Source: Xiphophorus maculatus (Eukaryota; Chordata; Actinopteri; Cyprinodontiformes; Poeciliidae). Taken from it: 64,000 nucleotides of DNA. Positions 56,901 to 64,000 of the stretch are shown piece after piece. Position numbers and translations under genes: made by a program. Location: positions 19,998,015 to 20,062,014 of the forward strand of contig NC_036461.1 in assembly GCF_002775205.1 (NCBI RefSeq), in the 5' to 3' direction. The notes beneath the pieces are model-generated. The model made no database searches, was not told the origin of the DNA, and was given only the letters and a program-made list of their open reading frames with translations. Position 1 is the stretch's first letter, and each line of letters opens with the position of its first letter.

Positions 56901-59900
56901 CTTCAGCATGTTCCAGAGGGCAGCTGGTTCTGTCCAGACTGCCGACCCAAACAGAGATCCAGCCGCCTTCCGTCCAGACAGCGCTCCTCCATAGACGAGG
57001 ACGAGGAGGAAGAGGATGAAGAGAATGGGGAAGAAGATGACTCTGAAGAGGAAGAAGAGTCGGAAGAGGAGGAAGATGATGAGGAGGAGGAAGATGAAGA
57101 GGAGGAGGAGGAGGAGGTGGTAGCTGTGAGGTGAGCATGGAACGGTTCACGTTTGTTCAGTTTTTAGAGTAGTCAACCCAAAGTAACACTTTCCACTCTG
57201 CAGTGCCAAAAAGAGCCAGGCTGCACCTCCCAAAGGCAAACCACAACAAACCACGCCCAAAACACAACAAACCACACCCAAAGGTCAAGCCGCCACGCCC
57301 AAAGGTCAACAAGCTCCGCCCAAGAGCAGCACTACTTCATCAGGGAAAAACTCTTCAGCCTCCAAGTGTGTATTGGTTTTTTTTGTAAAAATGCCTACTC
57401 TTGTTTACAGTTGTTTTTCGCTCAGTAACATCTGTCCCCAAACAGAACCTCAGGGAAGAAAGCTTCTGCATCCTCGTCCAAAGCAAACACGACACCGAGC
57501 GATAGAGCGCCGTCTCGCTCAGGACAGCGAGCTAGCACCCGCCTGAGTAACGAGATTCCTGCCCCAAAGAGCAACGTGAAAACCTCACCTGGTCAGAGGG
57601 AGGTCAGCAAGAAGCCCTCAGCAGGTAGAGCAACAGATGACCTCAGCACATGTAAACACCAGCAGCCATAAGGCATCTAACCAGGAAAGTTAAAAAACTG
57701 CTTTTTTGAGCTTTGCATCATGTTATGTTTTTCCCTCATCAAAAACATACCAGGAGTGTTCCCTTGCTTGTTATTTTATTTTTTTTTCATGCATGTTTGA
57801 GAAATCCTTGAATCTCCCACGGCAACCATTCAGCTGTGCAAAACGTCTGGGTGGACCTAGCTCCACCTTCGAGGCGCAGCTTCTCAGAGCTGCAGTTTCC
57901 CAGCTTCCGCCTCACAGAGCAACCCTCCCTCCAGCACTCAGTTCCTTCAGACTAGCCAGCTGCGATTAGCAAACACCTGCTGGAACTGCACATTCCACCA
58001 GCTGAGTTCATTATAGGAGCTACTTCTCAAAGCAGTGCTGGTAAAGACGTTGATAAAGGGTTAATAGAAGAGCCATGTTGTGATGACTTTCTGAAGACGG
58101 ATTTCAGAAGGAGGCATTAAATTTAAAGTCCAATTTCATTTAAGTCATATTTGATATAAATAACATTTTTATGATACCTGAAGGTAACATGGTTACCTGA
58201 TTGTGCTATAAAATGGCAATGTGTGCCTGTAAAATACATAGCACTGCCCCTTTTAAGGACTAAAACTGTCAAACTATGAAGTCGTACTACAGCTTTGTTT
58301 ACTCTGTGGACCAGAGCAGTGCTGTGCTCCCCAAAAAATAATGGACAGATCAACTGTGTTGTAAAGCTTTTCCAATTTTAGAAGTTTTATGTTTTTAGTT
58401 GTAGATGCATGTTAGTTTTCTTATTTTAAAAAGTATTGAATTATTTATTTGTATATTTAATTCATTTCTATTATTGTATGGAATATGCTCAAGTGGTTAA
58501 ATAAAAAAATTAGCAGATTGTGCCAATTATTTTCTGTCAGAATAATTTCTTCCCAAATAATTGTTAGTAGCAGTCCTAAAAATGACCTGCAGCATTTGTT
58601 TGTACTGACCTAGTATTGAGACTGAAGTATATTTTTGTCTGACACATAAAGTAGGTGAATTAGTTTTATGTTTAGACATAGAATTTATTCACAAGTATGT
58701 TTTATGGTATTTTTAGTGCTTAATCTAGTCAGAGCGCTCAGTCTGCAGAGGATGTTGTGGTTATTTGTTTGCCACTTCCTTCCTATCTGTCTGCAGCTTT
58801 CAAATCTTTTCAACGAAAGTCTGGAATTAAATTTCTTTCCTGATTTAGCATCTGATGAAGTAATTTAAGTTTGTTATGAGAACTGGACAGTAACCCTGGA
58901 CGTTCCACAGCAATGTCTGTCGCTTAGAAACCCATTTCTGAGCTGTGACTAAGGACCCAAGTACACACACACACAGAGGTTTCTAATACTGAGAGACTTT
59001 TGCTAGCATGTGTCTACATTTCCGCTTAAACCAACAATGGGCTCCAAGGTCAAACTGTGTTCTTGAGATTTCCTGTTACAAAACGACAAGCAGCCTCCAT
59101 GTCACTGCAACACATGATCATATGATCCATGCAGCTAGTCCTTCTGAAATGTTGTGTCCCGTTTCCTCCCACAGAAGCTACACCTCCCAAACCATCAAAA
59201 ACCGTCCTCCCAGTTCTCCCAGCAACGTCTTTGTCCTCCAGCCGACGCTCCTCTGGGAGGAATCAGGGTGTCCACGAGCTGTCAGCCTGTGAGCAGCTGA
59301 CTGTGGAGCTGGTCAGGCATGAAGACAGCTGGCCTTTCATGAAGCTGGTGTCCAAGACTCAGGTATACAAACCTTCACTATGGAGGATTTTTAGCTGGCT
59401 GGGTATGGAGGCAGATAATGAGGTATTCAGCCACAGATGTATCCCCACAACCTCCCACCAACTCCTGAGTAGGATGGAGTTATGTTCTGGGATTGCAGTG
59501 AGCCATAAGAGGCAAACCATAGTTAAAATGATTCTTCATTTACTCCTGAACAAATATGAAGTCCTGATTGGTGCTGAGCAGCACTATTGTAGTTCAGTTC
59601 TGAAACCCAGACATCAGACTTCTCTGAGTGTTTCTCACTAGCCTTAGCATTCATGACGGTCTATGCTATGTGTAGCGCAGCAGAGAGAAAAGTGGATTGA
59701 GCAGTGCCACATAGAGGAGTGATTGACAGCACTAAGACCCTCCTCCTGGCTCTGATTGGTTGTTTCTAGATAGCCCTGGAAAAAGGAGTAGATTTTTTTT
59801 CAAATTATCTGTCTCATACTGTCATGACATAGTGACAGGTTCAAACAATGTTTTTTAATAGTTGTTCCATACTGCAGCTTTAAGTAAAGTGGCATCCTTT

Positions 59901-62900
59901 CAAAATATTATTACTCATTACTCATAAGCATTCTAAATTATTTCTGACATCTTTGATATATTTTTCCCATTTATTCCAATGTTTGAAAGATAATTATCTT
60001 TAAATTGACAGTGAAGGCTACTTTTTCCATTTTGTGAATATCTATTTGTACCTGAGCATATTCTTGTGCAGTTAGTTCTCTCTGTACCATCCAGTTCTTT
60101 GTATTTTTTCCAGTTGCTATAAGTGTATCCCAAAGCTATCCATCTATTGACTGCGTAATGAATAAATTAATGGATGAATGAATATATTTTATTAATCCCC
60201 AGGGAGGAAATTGACATTTCAGCACAGCACAGTTGGAGAGAAAACTGTGGATTAAACAAACATAGGACATGGGTAGACAGGTGTCTGAAGCTGCAACCCT
60301 GGGAGGCGCTGCGCTTTCATTAGACGAGAAAAACATTAAGGTAGACTAGGGGAAAAAAATCATCCCTGCAAAAAAACCCTCTGGACAAGAAAATCAACAT
60401 ATTCATGACATAAAAACACAGGCTTTTGCAGTCCACAAACAGTTTTTGAAATTTGTCAGAATACAGATGTGAAAGATATAGCTAATTTCATTGTTTATAT
60501 CAACCCATTATTTTTGGAGAATATGTCATTCCCAAAAAGTACAACAGTGATTGGCATTCTGACACCACAATTTCCCCAGCATTGGCTATTTCCTAGTGAG
60601 AAGTGAAAACTTTGATGTGGAGTGATAAAATAACAGCTGTAGTGGTTCCAAGTTTCCTCCATGTTTGTGTGATTCCAGGTTCCTGACTACTATGATATCA
60701 TTACGAAGCCCATCGCTCTGAGCACCATCAGAGAAAAGGTCAACAACTGTGAATATCAGACAGCAGGTGAGAAACAAAACTATGGACCATTAGACCTTGA
60801 ATCTTCTTGGCTTGCAGTCAGTTCAGAAATAGTTTTGGTTTGTGATTAAAAACCAAAGTGTTGTCACTGCTGTACACAATGACATAATGCTGTTTGTCTC
60901 ACTCAGACAGACCAAAGGTTATCCCTTCTAAACTTTGCCAGCCAATAGAAATGGACGCAGCTGAGCACAGACTCATCTAATGGCAGTTTTCCATTCTATG
61001 TTAATATATGGTTTCACTTTGCATGGGGATCATGTCCTTATTTTTCCACTGCTTCTCAAAGTAGGTGGGAGCAGCTGCTGATCACAGCACATGTGAAGTT
61101 GTGTTAACCTCAGACTACAGACAGTTTAAGTACCTTTATTAAGTTCCATCTAAACTATTTAGCAAGGTATGAATGTATTCAGAGCGTATCAGAAGGACTA
61201 AGTTTGCTTTTTTGACTTGATATGTAAGGCTGGACAATAAATCAATGACAATATATATCACGGTAGACACCTGATTAATATTGATAGGTAATACGTCTGG
61301 TAGAATATTCAGTATATAGAATAATCACTGAACTTCAAGCCAGAACCGCAAAGCATTCTGGGGGATGTAGGCAGAGGAAAGGCTTTAGCTACTCAACCTC
61401 TCACAGCGAGCTAAACAAGGATTGTTGCAGTTATTCAACAACCTGTGGAATAACTTGCAGCAGTTTCAGGTTTCACCACCGTGCCTCACAAATGCTTAAG
61501 GATAAAAAGCAACGGTGTGGAGAGAAAACTGGATAAAACAGGAAAGGTTGCGCCACGAGTATTTCAAATATTTAAAACAATAATCTAATCAACAATTATC
61601 AATATCAATAATTATGGACACGAACTCACGTGAAATGCTTATATTGTGATAAAATTTTCTGCCATATTGTCCAGCCCTGTTATGTATAGTGCTGTATTTA
61701 CCCCAAATGTACTTTAATTGTTCCAGATTATCAACCAGATGTTGGTATCAGAGAAAGGTAACTTGAGTACAAAAATCAGTTTTCAAATGATGATTCAGTT
61801 TAATAAAGGAAAATAAAAATCTGATCAATGGAGAACCTAAATACGACTACTGACCCTTTGATGGCACCAGCTAGAGCTAGTTATGTATGAATGATGCAGA
61901 GGAGCTCAGTGAGCTATAATGTGAAGATTTTCTAAACGTTTGTGCACAAGATTTTTCTACTGTATTCTGTGGGTCAAGAATGTTCAGTTAGTTTGAAACA
62001 TTTATACACCAAAACAAACATGTGAGTCTAGCACTAGTGGGAGAATTGACTCATGGTATTTTGCCAAAGACAACAAAGAAGTCCTCCAACTGCTAAATAA
62101 AATATGACTTCACTCCATTTTTGTTTACGTTTTGTGAAGAAGGAAGTTGTGCTCTTTGTCTTCTTCGGAGGTTTTCACGTTGTTTCTTTAAGTGGTTCGC
62201 CCACAGGCGAGGTGGGGGAAGGTTTTCCAAAGGGTTTGACACAGTGCAGTGTGAACCACACCATGTGAAAATGTAACAAATGTTGCAATTTTGATCCCCA
62301 TGAGGTGGGCAAACTGTCAGCGTGTTTTCAACACCAAGAAGGTAGTTAGGTTGCTCTACACTGAACTTAATAACTTCATCTCAAATGATGTCAAGCTAAA
62401 GGTAAACATCATTGGTACTGAGAAAACTCTGCTCCAAACAGCTGTCTGTAGCATTCAGTCACCTCCATGGGAGTCTAACAGGAGACATGAGACCACTTAC
62501 TGGGTGTGTGTAGAGGCCAACATTTACACATTCAAATAAATGTAAATCAGTCTTACACATGAGGCCCTGCTGGCTGCATGGTCAGAAATCAGTTGGAGAT
62601 GCTGGTAATTGTTAAACAGACTCTGTGACTACTAATATTTAACTTGAAAAATCAGACATTTATTAATGCTTTCCAGCATTGTCATGAATCACACATGCTA
62701 TTTCTGTTTAGAACATTCCTAAATGTGGTAAACTAGGGGTGGGCGATATAGATTTAAAGTCTTATCACAATGTTTCGTAGTACTATTGTAATAATGATAA
62801 AAGTGACAATAAGAACTATTTCTTACCTATGTTTTATATAGCCACCCCTACTGTAAAAACAGAAACACTCAGAGAAAGTGTACTCACTATGACAGAGTGA

Positions 62901-64000
62901 AGTGTTAAAACAGCACTGTTTTAACACTTGCTTAAGACTATGTTCTCTCTGTACACACGTAGGTTTTCTCTGGGTACTCTGGCTTCCTTCCACTGCCCAA
63001 AACAATTGGCTGATTAATTTAGCTCTTTGTGTCACCCTTCTCTGTCTGTGTGTGTGGCTGACCATGGAATGTGATGATAGATAAAACAGTAATTCCCCTT
63101 TCTTACTTGGTTTCAACAATTTCCCTGCTGAGTAGAGGAAAAGCTAAAGACTGAAGCCGCTTTCATGGTTTCCTTCACTCTCTGCTGTACTAACAGTGAA
63201 ACGGACTCTTAGCATCATGCTACCACCACTGTGCTTGACAATAACAGAGCACTCGTATCAAAACGTCAACTTTCTCCCTGTCATGATCAAACAGCCCAGT
63301 CTTTGTCTCTTGTTTTTCTGAGGCGTTTCTCCATTAGGCGCTGTTGTCTGTGGGTGTAGGTCCAAATTTCAGACGTGTCTGAAGGTTCCACTTTTGGTGT
63401 GAACACTTCTCTTTTCCTGTCATTGAAGTGTTCAGATGAGGAAATATTGGATTTTCCAAACACATTCAGTCGCCTTTTGGAAAGGATAGAATTGACATTA
63501 AGGTTCTGGATTGGCCTTGAACTCATCCCTGTTGAACAAATGACTTTTTACTTACGTTTATTGAACAGGTTTATTATTATTTGTTTTAAAAAATGATTGA
63601 AAAACATTATAAAATCCCCAAATTAATGTTGTTGATGCCAGTGATGAGTGGATGCTTTTTAATGATCGGTGATCGGTCAGAAAACTGCAATCAGTTCACC
63701 CCTACATTCAATGCTGCCGCCATGTTTTGTTATGATACTCATGAGATGTCACAAAGCATGAAGGTTAAGGAAAAGACATATCATATTAAAAGGGTCAATT
63801 TAAGGGTTTTATAAATTAATGTTGGGCCATTTGAAGAAAAATCAATTCAAACTGATTGTTAATAAATCCAGCCGTAGTGTTTATTATCCCTAGATCTGCG
63901 TTTGTTATTAAAGTGAACAAAGCCCGTGAAGGTAAATTCTGAGTGTGAATGCGTTCTGATGATTATCAAGCCTTTTTCCCTCTGGGTTTCTGCAGGCGAC
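39873..64000 (+). CDS. baz1a: bromodomain adjacent to zinc finger domain 1A (BAZ1A/ACF1), 3' end off the right edge
   Basis: BAZ1A is the large non-catalytic subunit of the ISWI remodellers ACF and CHRAC, which slide and space nucleosomes with SMARCA5. Coding exons (the first begins at 39853 with 20 bp of 5' UTR): 39873-39985, 41716-41994, 42885-43046, 45279-45377, 46116-46203, 46288-46398, 48169-48405, 48487-48582, 49339-49477, 49784-49915, 50770-51090, 51456-51621, 51817-51909, 52269-52348, 52542-52654, 53180-53415, 53498-53727, 54363-54475, 54558-54712, 54812-54957, 55767-55838, 56469-56554, 56651-56815, 56907-57130, 57204-57365, 57446-57624, 59175-59362, 60679-60766, 63996-64000+. Phases agree throughout; 1,426 codons are visible against about 1,556 residues in human, so only the rest of the bromodomain and the tail are missing. 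The first residues [20 protein letters not shown] are diagnostic. One intron is GC-AG. Confidence 0.95.
39986..41715 (+). other. baz1a: baz1a intron 1, no element seen
   Basis: AT-rich sequence with T and A homopolymers. I see no clear repeat family, RNA gene or coding segment. Confidence 0.7.
42060..42560 (+). repeat. MITE (GTTTCCATT ends), copy in baz1a intron 2
   Basis: It starts ACGTTTCCATTGAACATAAA and contains GAAACATGAAACATG, CACATCATGTGATCAAAACC and ATGACAGGAAGTGGTATTAT. It ends ATTTGTTATGGAAAGC. It shares this structure with 52735-53140 and the inverted copy at 34326-34690. Confidence 0.6.
42885..48405 (+). CDS. baz1a: baz1a exons 3-7: linker with acidic SDSDDES motif, then charged coiled coil
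   Basis: Exons 42885-43046, 45279-45377, 46116-46203, 46288-46398 and 48169-48405. Exon 3 carries [15 protein letters not shown], a hydrophobic-acidic patch conserved in human. Exons 5-6 read [17 protein letters not shown] and [14 protein letters not shown]. Exon 7 is an almost unbroken Lys/Arg/Glu helix ([18 protein letters not shown]), expected to form a coiled coil. Confidence 0.93.
43390..43560 (-). repeat. LINE 3' tail in baz1a intron 3
   Basis: GAATAGAATAGAATTACTTT and ATTCATCCCAGCAGGGAAAT are reverse complements of the tail at 55300-55362 (GGGGATCAATAAAGTCTATT). This fits a - strand, 5'-truncated LINE end. Confidence 0.5.
44050..45062 (+). pseudogene. L2-clade LINE reverse-transcriptase C-terminal remnant with 3' tail
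   Basis: Broken frames still read [20 protein letters not shown], then [39 protein letters not shown] and [20 protein letters not shown], followed by APENIKDL and TFRSFKPRL-like pieces. These are the thumb and C-terminal region of L2/Rex-type non-LTR reverse transcriptases. Stops and shifts make it dead. The 3' tail has AAGCACTTTGAAATGCCTTG and ends TTGATTGATTGA. It is 5'-truncated and lies in baz1a intron 3. Confidence 0.85.
46036..46083 (+). repeat. short L2 LINE fragment just upstream of baz1a exon 5
   Basis: GTTATTATCTTTGGACCTAA, AGGAACCATCTAGAGTCACA and GCT match the LINE at 44235-44280 almost base for base. It ends 33 bp before exon 5 (46116), inside the region where the branch point would lie. 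Confidence 0.8.
46399..48168 (+). other. baz1a: baz1a intron 6
   Basis: It holds TTAA-type repeat copy C (47124-47690). Otherwise AT-rich, with a palindromic TCATAATATTGAGCTGAAG segment near 47632-47685 at the end of that copy. No gene is supported. Confidence 0.7.
47124..47690 (+). mobile_element. TTAA-type repeat family, copy C
   Basis: It starts TTAAAGGGTTAGTATTATCT and carries CTCATCAAAAACATACCTGG, GAGAAATCATTTAATCTCCA, GCAAAACGCCTGGTGGACC, TTAGCAAACACTTGC and AGAAAGAGCAGGAG. It ends near ATATTGCCCCTTTAA. This is a nearly full-length copy of about 570 bp. Confidence 0.75.
48487..49915 (+). CDS. baz1a: baz1a exons 8-10: end of coiled coil and DDT domain
   Basis: Exon 8 (48487-48582) reads [19 protein letters not shown] to [12 protein letters not shown]. 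Exons 9-10 (49339-49477, 49784-49915) encode the DDT domain, about residues 396-485: [35 protein letters not shown] and [22 protein letters not shown] domains contact the ISWI ATPase and DNA. The three helices and the Leu-rich [10 protein letters not shown] match human closely. Confidence 0.95.
48583..49338 (+). other. baz1a: baz1a intron 8 with small MITE fragment
   Basis: The segment 49035-49120 (TTTTACTATCACGATAGTAC and ATCATAATGAAACTTCAAG) is a reverse-complement relative of 62735-62815. The rest shows no recognisable feature. Confidence 0.5.
49916..50769 (+). other. baz1a: baz1a intron 10 with two repeat fragments
   Basis: AAAGGGGTCCTGTTATGCAA at about 50003 begins a fish MITE-type repeat with AATAGGTCTCCTTTGC. 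GGCCCGAGCAGCAAAGCGCT at about 50502-50530 followed by GCGAAGGCCTATTTTGAATT is the start of another widespread fish repeat. Ends could not be fixed. Confidence 0.5.
50770..52654 (+). CDS. baz1a: baz1a exons 11-15: WHIM region and charged linker
   Basis: Exons 50770-51090, 51456-51621, 51817-51909, 52269-52348 and 52542-52654. [40 protein letters not shown] and [20 protein letters not shown] are WHIM motif 1-2 sequences, which dock the ISWI ATPase and contact linker DNA. A Lys/Glu-rich helix follows ([17 protein letters not shown]). The linker in exons 13-15 is shorter than in human. Confidence 0.93.
52735..53140 (+). repeat. MITE (GTTTCCATT ends), copy in baz1a intron 15
   Basis: ATTGGAAACATGGCAATTT, CTTGTGCTTCTTGATAAAAT, TCATGTGATCAACAACGGCT and CGACAGGAAGTGGTAGGAG correspond to segments of 42060-42560. 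It ends GTAATGGAAAGTC about 40 bp before exon 16. Confidence 0.6.
53180..54957 (+). CDS. baz1a: baz1a exons 16-20: WSD (WHIM3) and C-terminal helical region
   Basis: Exons 53180-53415, 53498-53727, 54363-54475, 54558-54712 and 54812-54957. Exon 16 reads [20 protein letters not shown] and [17 protein letters not shown], the conserved D-R-x-x-R-R-Y-W signature. Exon 17 has [20 protein letters not shown] and [12 protein letters not shown]. Exon 18 has [20 protein letters not shown]. Exon 20 ends [16 protein letters not shown]. The exon 18 start was chosen by phase at 54363; 54390 would also keep phase but give a shorter product. Confidence 0.9.
53790..53960 (+). repeat. repeat fragments in baz1a intron 17
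   Basis: GGGAAGCACTGATCCACTTT, CACTACCGATACCAATATC and GGCCGATACCGGTCCGATAC at 53790-53870 are the start of a common fish repeat. It is followed by a LINE-tail-like AATGTATTTGCATAGCACTA segment. The rest of the intron to 54362 is AT-rich. Confidence 0.55.
54783..54806. repeat. (TG)n tract directly upstream of baz1a exon 20
   Basis: About 12 TG units run to 54804, then TATGTCAG and the exon at 54812. The usual pyrimidine tract is replaced by the repeat. Confidence 0.93.
54990..55545 (+). mobile_element. TTAA-type repeat family, copy D, split by a LINE tail
   Basis: GAGCAGCCCTCCCACAC, CTAGTCAGCAGCAATTGGCA and GGTGGCACTGGTTATCAGC match the other copies. After GGTAAAAACGTT the copy is interrupted (55153-55362) and resumes AGGGTTAGTAGAGGAGCC. 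In copy E the equivalent sequence is nearly continuous (GTAAAGACGTTGATAAAGGG). The 5' third is absent. Confidence 0.7.
55153..55362 (+). mobile_element. LINE 3' tail inserted in copy D
   Basis: It contains an ATTT run near its start and ends TTGGGGATCAATAAAGTCTA followed by TTCTATTCTAA, the end of a common fish non-LTR element. It is a 5'-truncated insertion of about 210 bp in baz1a intron 20. Confidence 0.6.
55767..56815 (+). CDS. baz1a: baz1a exons 21-23: linker and first half of PHD finger
   Basis: Exons 55767-55838, 56469-56554 and 56651-56815. Exon 22 reads [19 protein letters not shown]. Exon 23 reads [19 protein letters not shown], then [20 protein letters not shown] and [10 protein letters not shown]. 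The ligands C-x2-C, C-x2-C and H-x2-C of the C4HC3 PHD finger are all visible. The exon ends at a GC donor (AAG|GCAAGC). Confidence 0.93.
55895..56170 (-). pseudogene. Tc1-like transposase fragment
   Basis: On the - strand a frame reads [16 protein letters not shown], followed by [23 protein letters not shown] plus a basic stretch is the signature just before the last catalytic acid helix region of Tc1-type DDE transposases. The fragment is flanked by non-coding repeat, lacks the rest of the enzyme and is inactive. It lies in baz1a intron 21. Confidence 0.75.
56816..56906 (+). other. baz1a: GC-AG intron of baz1a
   Basis: This 91-bp intron starts GCAAGC after AAG and ends CCTTCAG. Reading on from the exon without splicing meets a stop at TGA (CATCCATGA) within eight codons. 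No GT donor nearby keeps both frame and the PHD ligands. Confidence 0.88.
56907..57130 (+). CDS. baz1a: baz1a exon 24: end of PHD finger and long acidic run
   Basis: It begins [16 protein letters not shown], supplying the last C-x2-C pair of the PHD finger. After RQRSSIDED comes a nearly pure Glu/Asp run of about 40 residues (56986-57117) encoded mostly by GAG/GAA/GAT. Human BAZ1A is also acidic here but with more interruptions. Confidence 0.95.
57204..57624 (+). CDS. baz1a: baz1a exons 25-26: basic low-complexity linker
   Basis: Exons 57204-57365 and 57446-57624. Exon 25 reads [20 protein letters not shown] followed by [11 protein letters not shown], near-repeats of a (Q)xTPK unit. Exon 26 is Ser/Thr/Lys-rich ([18 protein letters not shown]). 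The region is probably disordered. A shifted frame over exon 25 gives a Lys/Pro-rich shadow. Confidence 0.88.
57685..58255 (+). mobile_element. TTAA-type repeat family, copy E
   Basis: AACTGCTTTTTTGAGCTTTG, CTCATCAAAAACATACCAGG, GAGAAATCCTTGAATCTCCC, TTAGCAAACACCTGCTGGAA and GTTACCTGATTGTGCTATAA end in CATAGCACTGCCCCTTTTAA. It is nearly full length, in baz1a intron 26. Confidence 0.78.
58430..58580 (+). repeat. hAT-like MITE fragment without the Tc1-like insertion
   Basis: GAATTATTTATTTGTATATT, AAGTGGTTAAATAAAAAAAT and GATTGTGCCAATTATTTTCT match 5140-5161 and 5580-5630 of the outer element at 4578-5687. It ends TTAGTAGCAGTCCT. No inner element is present, so this copy represents the pre-insertion state. 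Confidence 0.65.
59175..64000 (+). CDS. baz1a: baz1a exons 27-29: start of bromodomain (partial)
   Basis: Exons 59175-59362, 60679-60766 and the first five bases of the next (63996-64000, after TTTCTGCAG). They read [39 protein letters not shown] and [20 protein letters not shown], then [14 protein letters not shown] and the PDYYDII-x-KPI ZA/AB loop are bromodomain hallmarks. The acetyl-lysine-binding Asn lies beyond the window. Confidence 0.93.
59680..59885 (+). repeat. MITE with CTGCAGTATGTAAC ends, partial copy 3
   Basis: GTGATTGACAGCACTAAGAC, CCTCCTGGCTCTGATTGGTT, ATTATCTGTCTCATACTGTC and CATACTGCAGCTTTAA match the 3' half of 12458-12897. It lies in baz1a intron 27. Confidence 0.65.
60155..60260 (-). 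repeat. LINE-tail-like fragment in baz1a intron 27
   Basis: ATGAATGAATATATTTTATT, AATCCCCAGGGAGGAAATTG and CAGCACAGCACAG resemble reverse-oriented LINE 3' ends seen elsewhere in the window. The remainder of the intron shows nothing distinctive. Confidence 0.4.
61230..61680. mobile_element. MITE with GGGCTGGACAATA ends
   Basis: The left end AAGGCTGGACAATAAATCAA and the right end GCCATATTGTCCAGCCCTGT are imperfect inverted repeats. The interior contains GCATTCTGGGGGATGTAGGC. It is typical of small hAT-type fish elements. Confidence 0.65.
62735..62815 (+). repeat. GGGTGGGCGATATAG repeat fragment
   Basis: AGGGGTGGGCGATATAGATT, ATCACAATGTTTCGTAGTAC and AATGATAAAAGTGACAATAA are shared in reverse complement with 49035-49120. 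It is a non-autonomous repeat end. Confidence 0.5.
63185..63245 (-). pseudogene. Tc1-like transposase trace
   Basis: On the - strand the frame reads [16 protein letters not shown], corresponding to the H-G-G-G-S-x-M-x-W segment of Tc1-type transposases, with the key Trp lost. Flanking frames do not continue the match, so this is a short decayed piece. Confidence 0.5.

Larger units (their letters stand above)
60767..63995 (+). other. baz1a: baz1a intron 28 (3.2 kb), repeat-bearing
   Basis: It contains a MITE-like repeat at 61230-61680, a GGGTGGGCGATATAG repeat at 62735-62815, and Tc1-like transposase traces at 63185-63245. Elsewhere it is AT-rich with no supported gene. Confidence 0.7.

Noticed and set aside
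57203..57388. Lys/Pro-rich open frame ([20 protein letters not shown])
   Set aside because: It is a shifted-frame shadow of baz1a exon 25.
62291..62539. 82-codon open frame in baz1a intron 28
   Set aside because: Composition and sequence show no family likeness, and there is no promoter or splice context.

Overview
The window is vertebrate nuclear DNA, almost certainly from a ray-finned (teleost) fish. The genes are split into many short exons with GT-AG introns, the introns are AT-rich, and the repeats are typical of fish: tRNA-derived SINEs, Tc1-like and hAT-like elements with many short non-autonomous copies, L2-type LINE tails and long CA/GT microsatellites. The repeat set suggests a percomorph, but I cannot name a species. 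I see no bacterial, viral or CRISPR features.

Four protein-coding genes lie head to tail on the + strand. (1) The 3' six exons of an EHD-family dynamin-like ATPase, best matched to EHD4 (1226-17272); its N-terminal exons are off the left edge and an 11.6-kb intron full of repeats follows the first visible exon. (2) A complete slc3a2 gene (CD98 heavy chain/4F2hc, 8 coding exons, 19588-25904, 566 aa). (3) A complete 8-exon gene for a 300-residue protein with a class I SAM-methyltransferase-like fold (27895-34971), which I cannot tie to a named gene. (4) The 5' 28 coding exons of baz1a (ACF1) plus the first 5 bases of the next (39873 to the right edge): WAC, acidic/coiled-coil, DDT, WHIM/WSD and PHD regions and the start of the bromodomain.

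I built the exon models by hand from splice sites and reading phase. Phases agree across every junction within each gene, and the joined products read through without stops. The four genes have unrelated roles (endosomal membrane remodelling, amino-acid transporter assembly, a putative methyltransferase, chromatin remodelling), so the window is ordinary chromosomal neighbourhood, not a functional cluster.

The most interesting points are: the unnamed methyltransferase-like gene; a GC-AG intron splitting the baz1a PHD finger; two exons whose 3' splice sites sit against long TG repeats; nested transposon insertions, one with a second copy that serves as an empty-site control; two SINE copies with intact target-site duplications; and several near-perfect hairpins. 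I found no convincing undescribed system.
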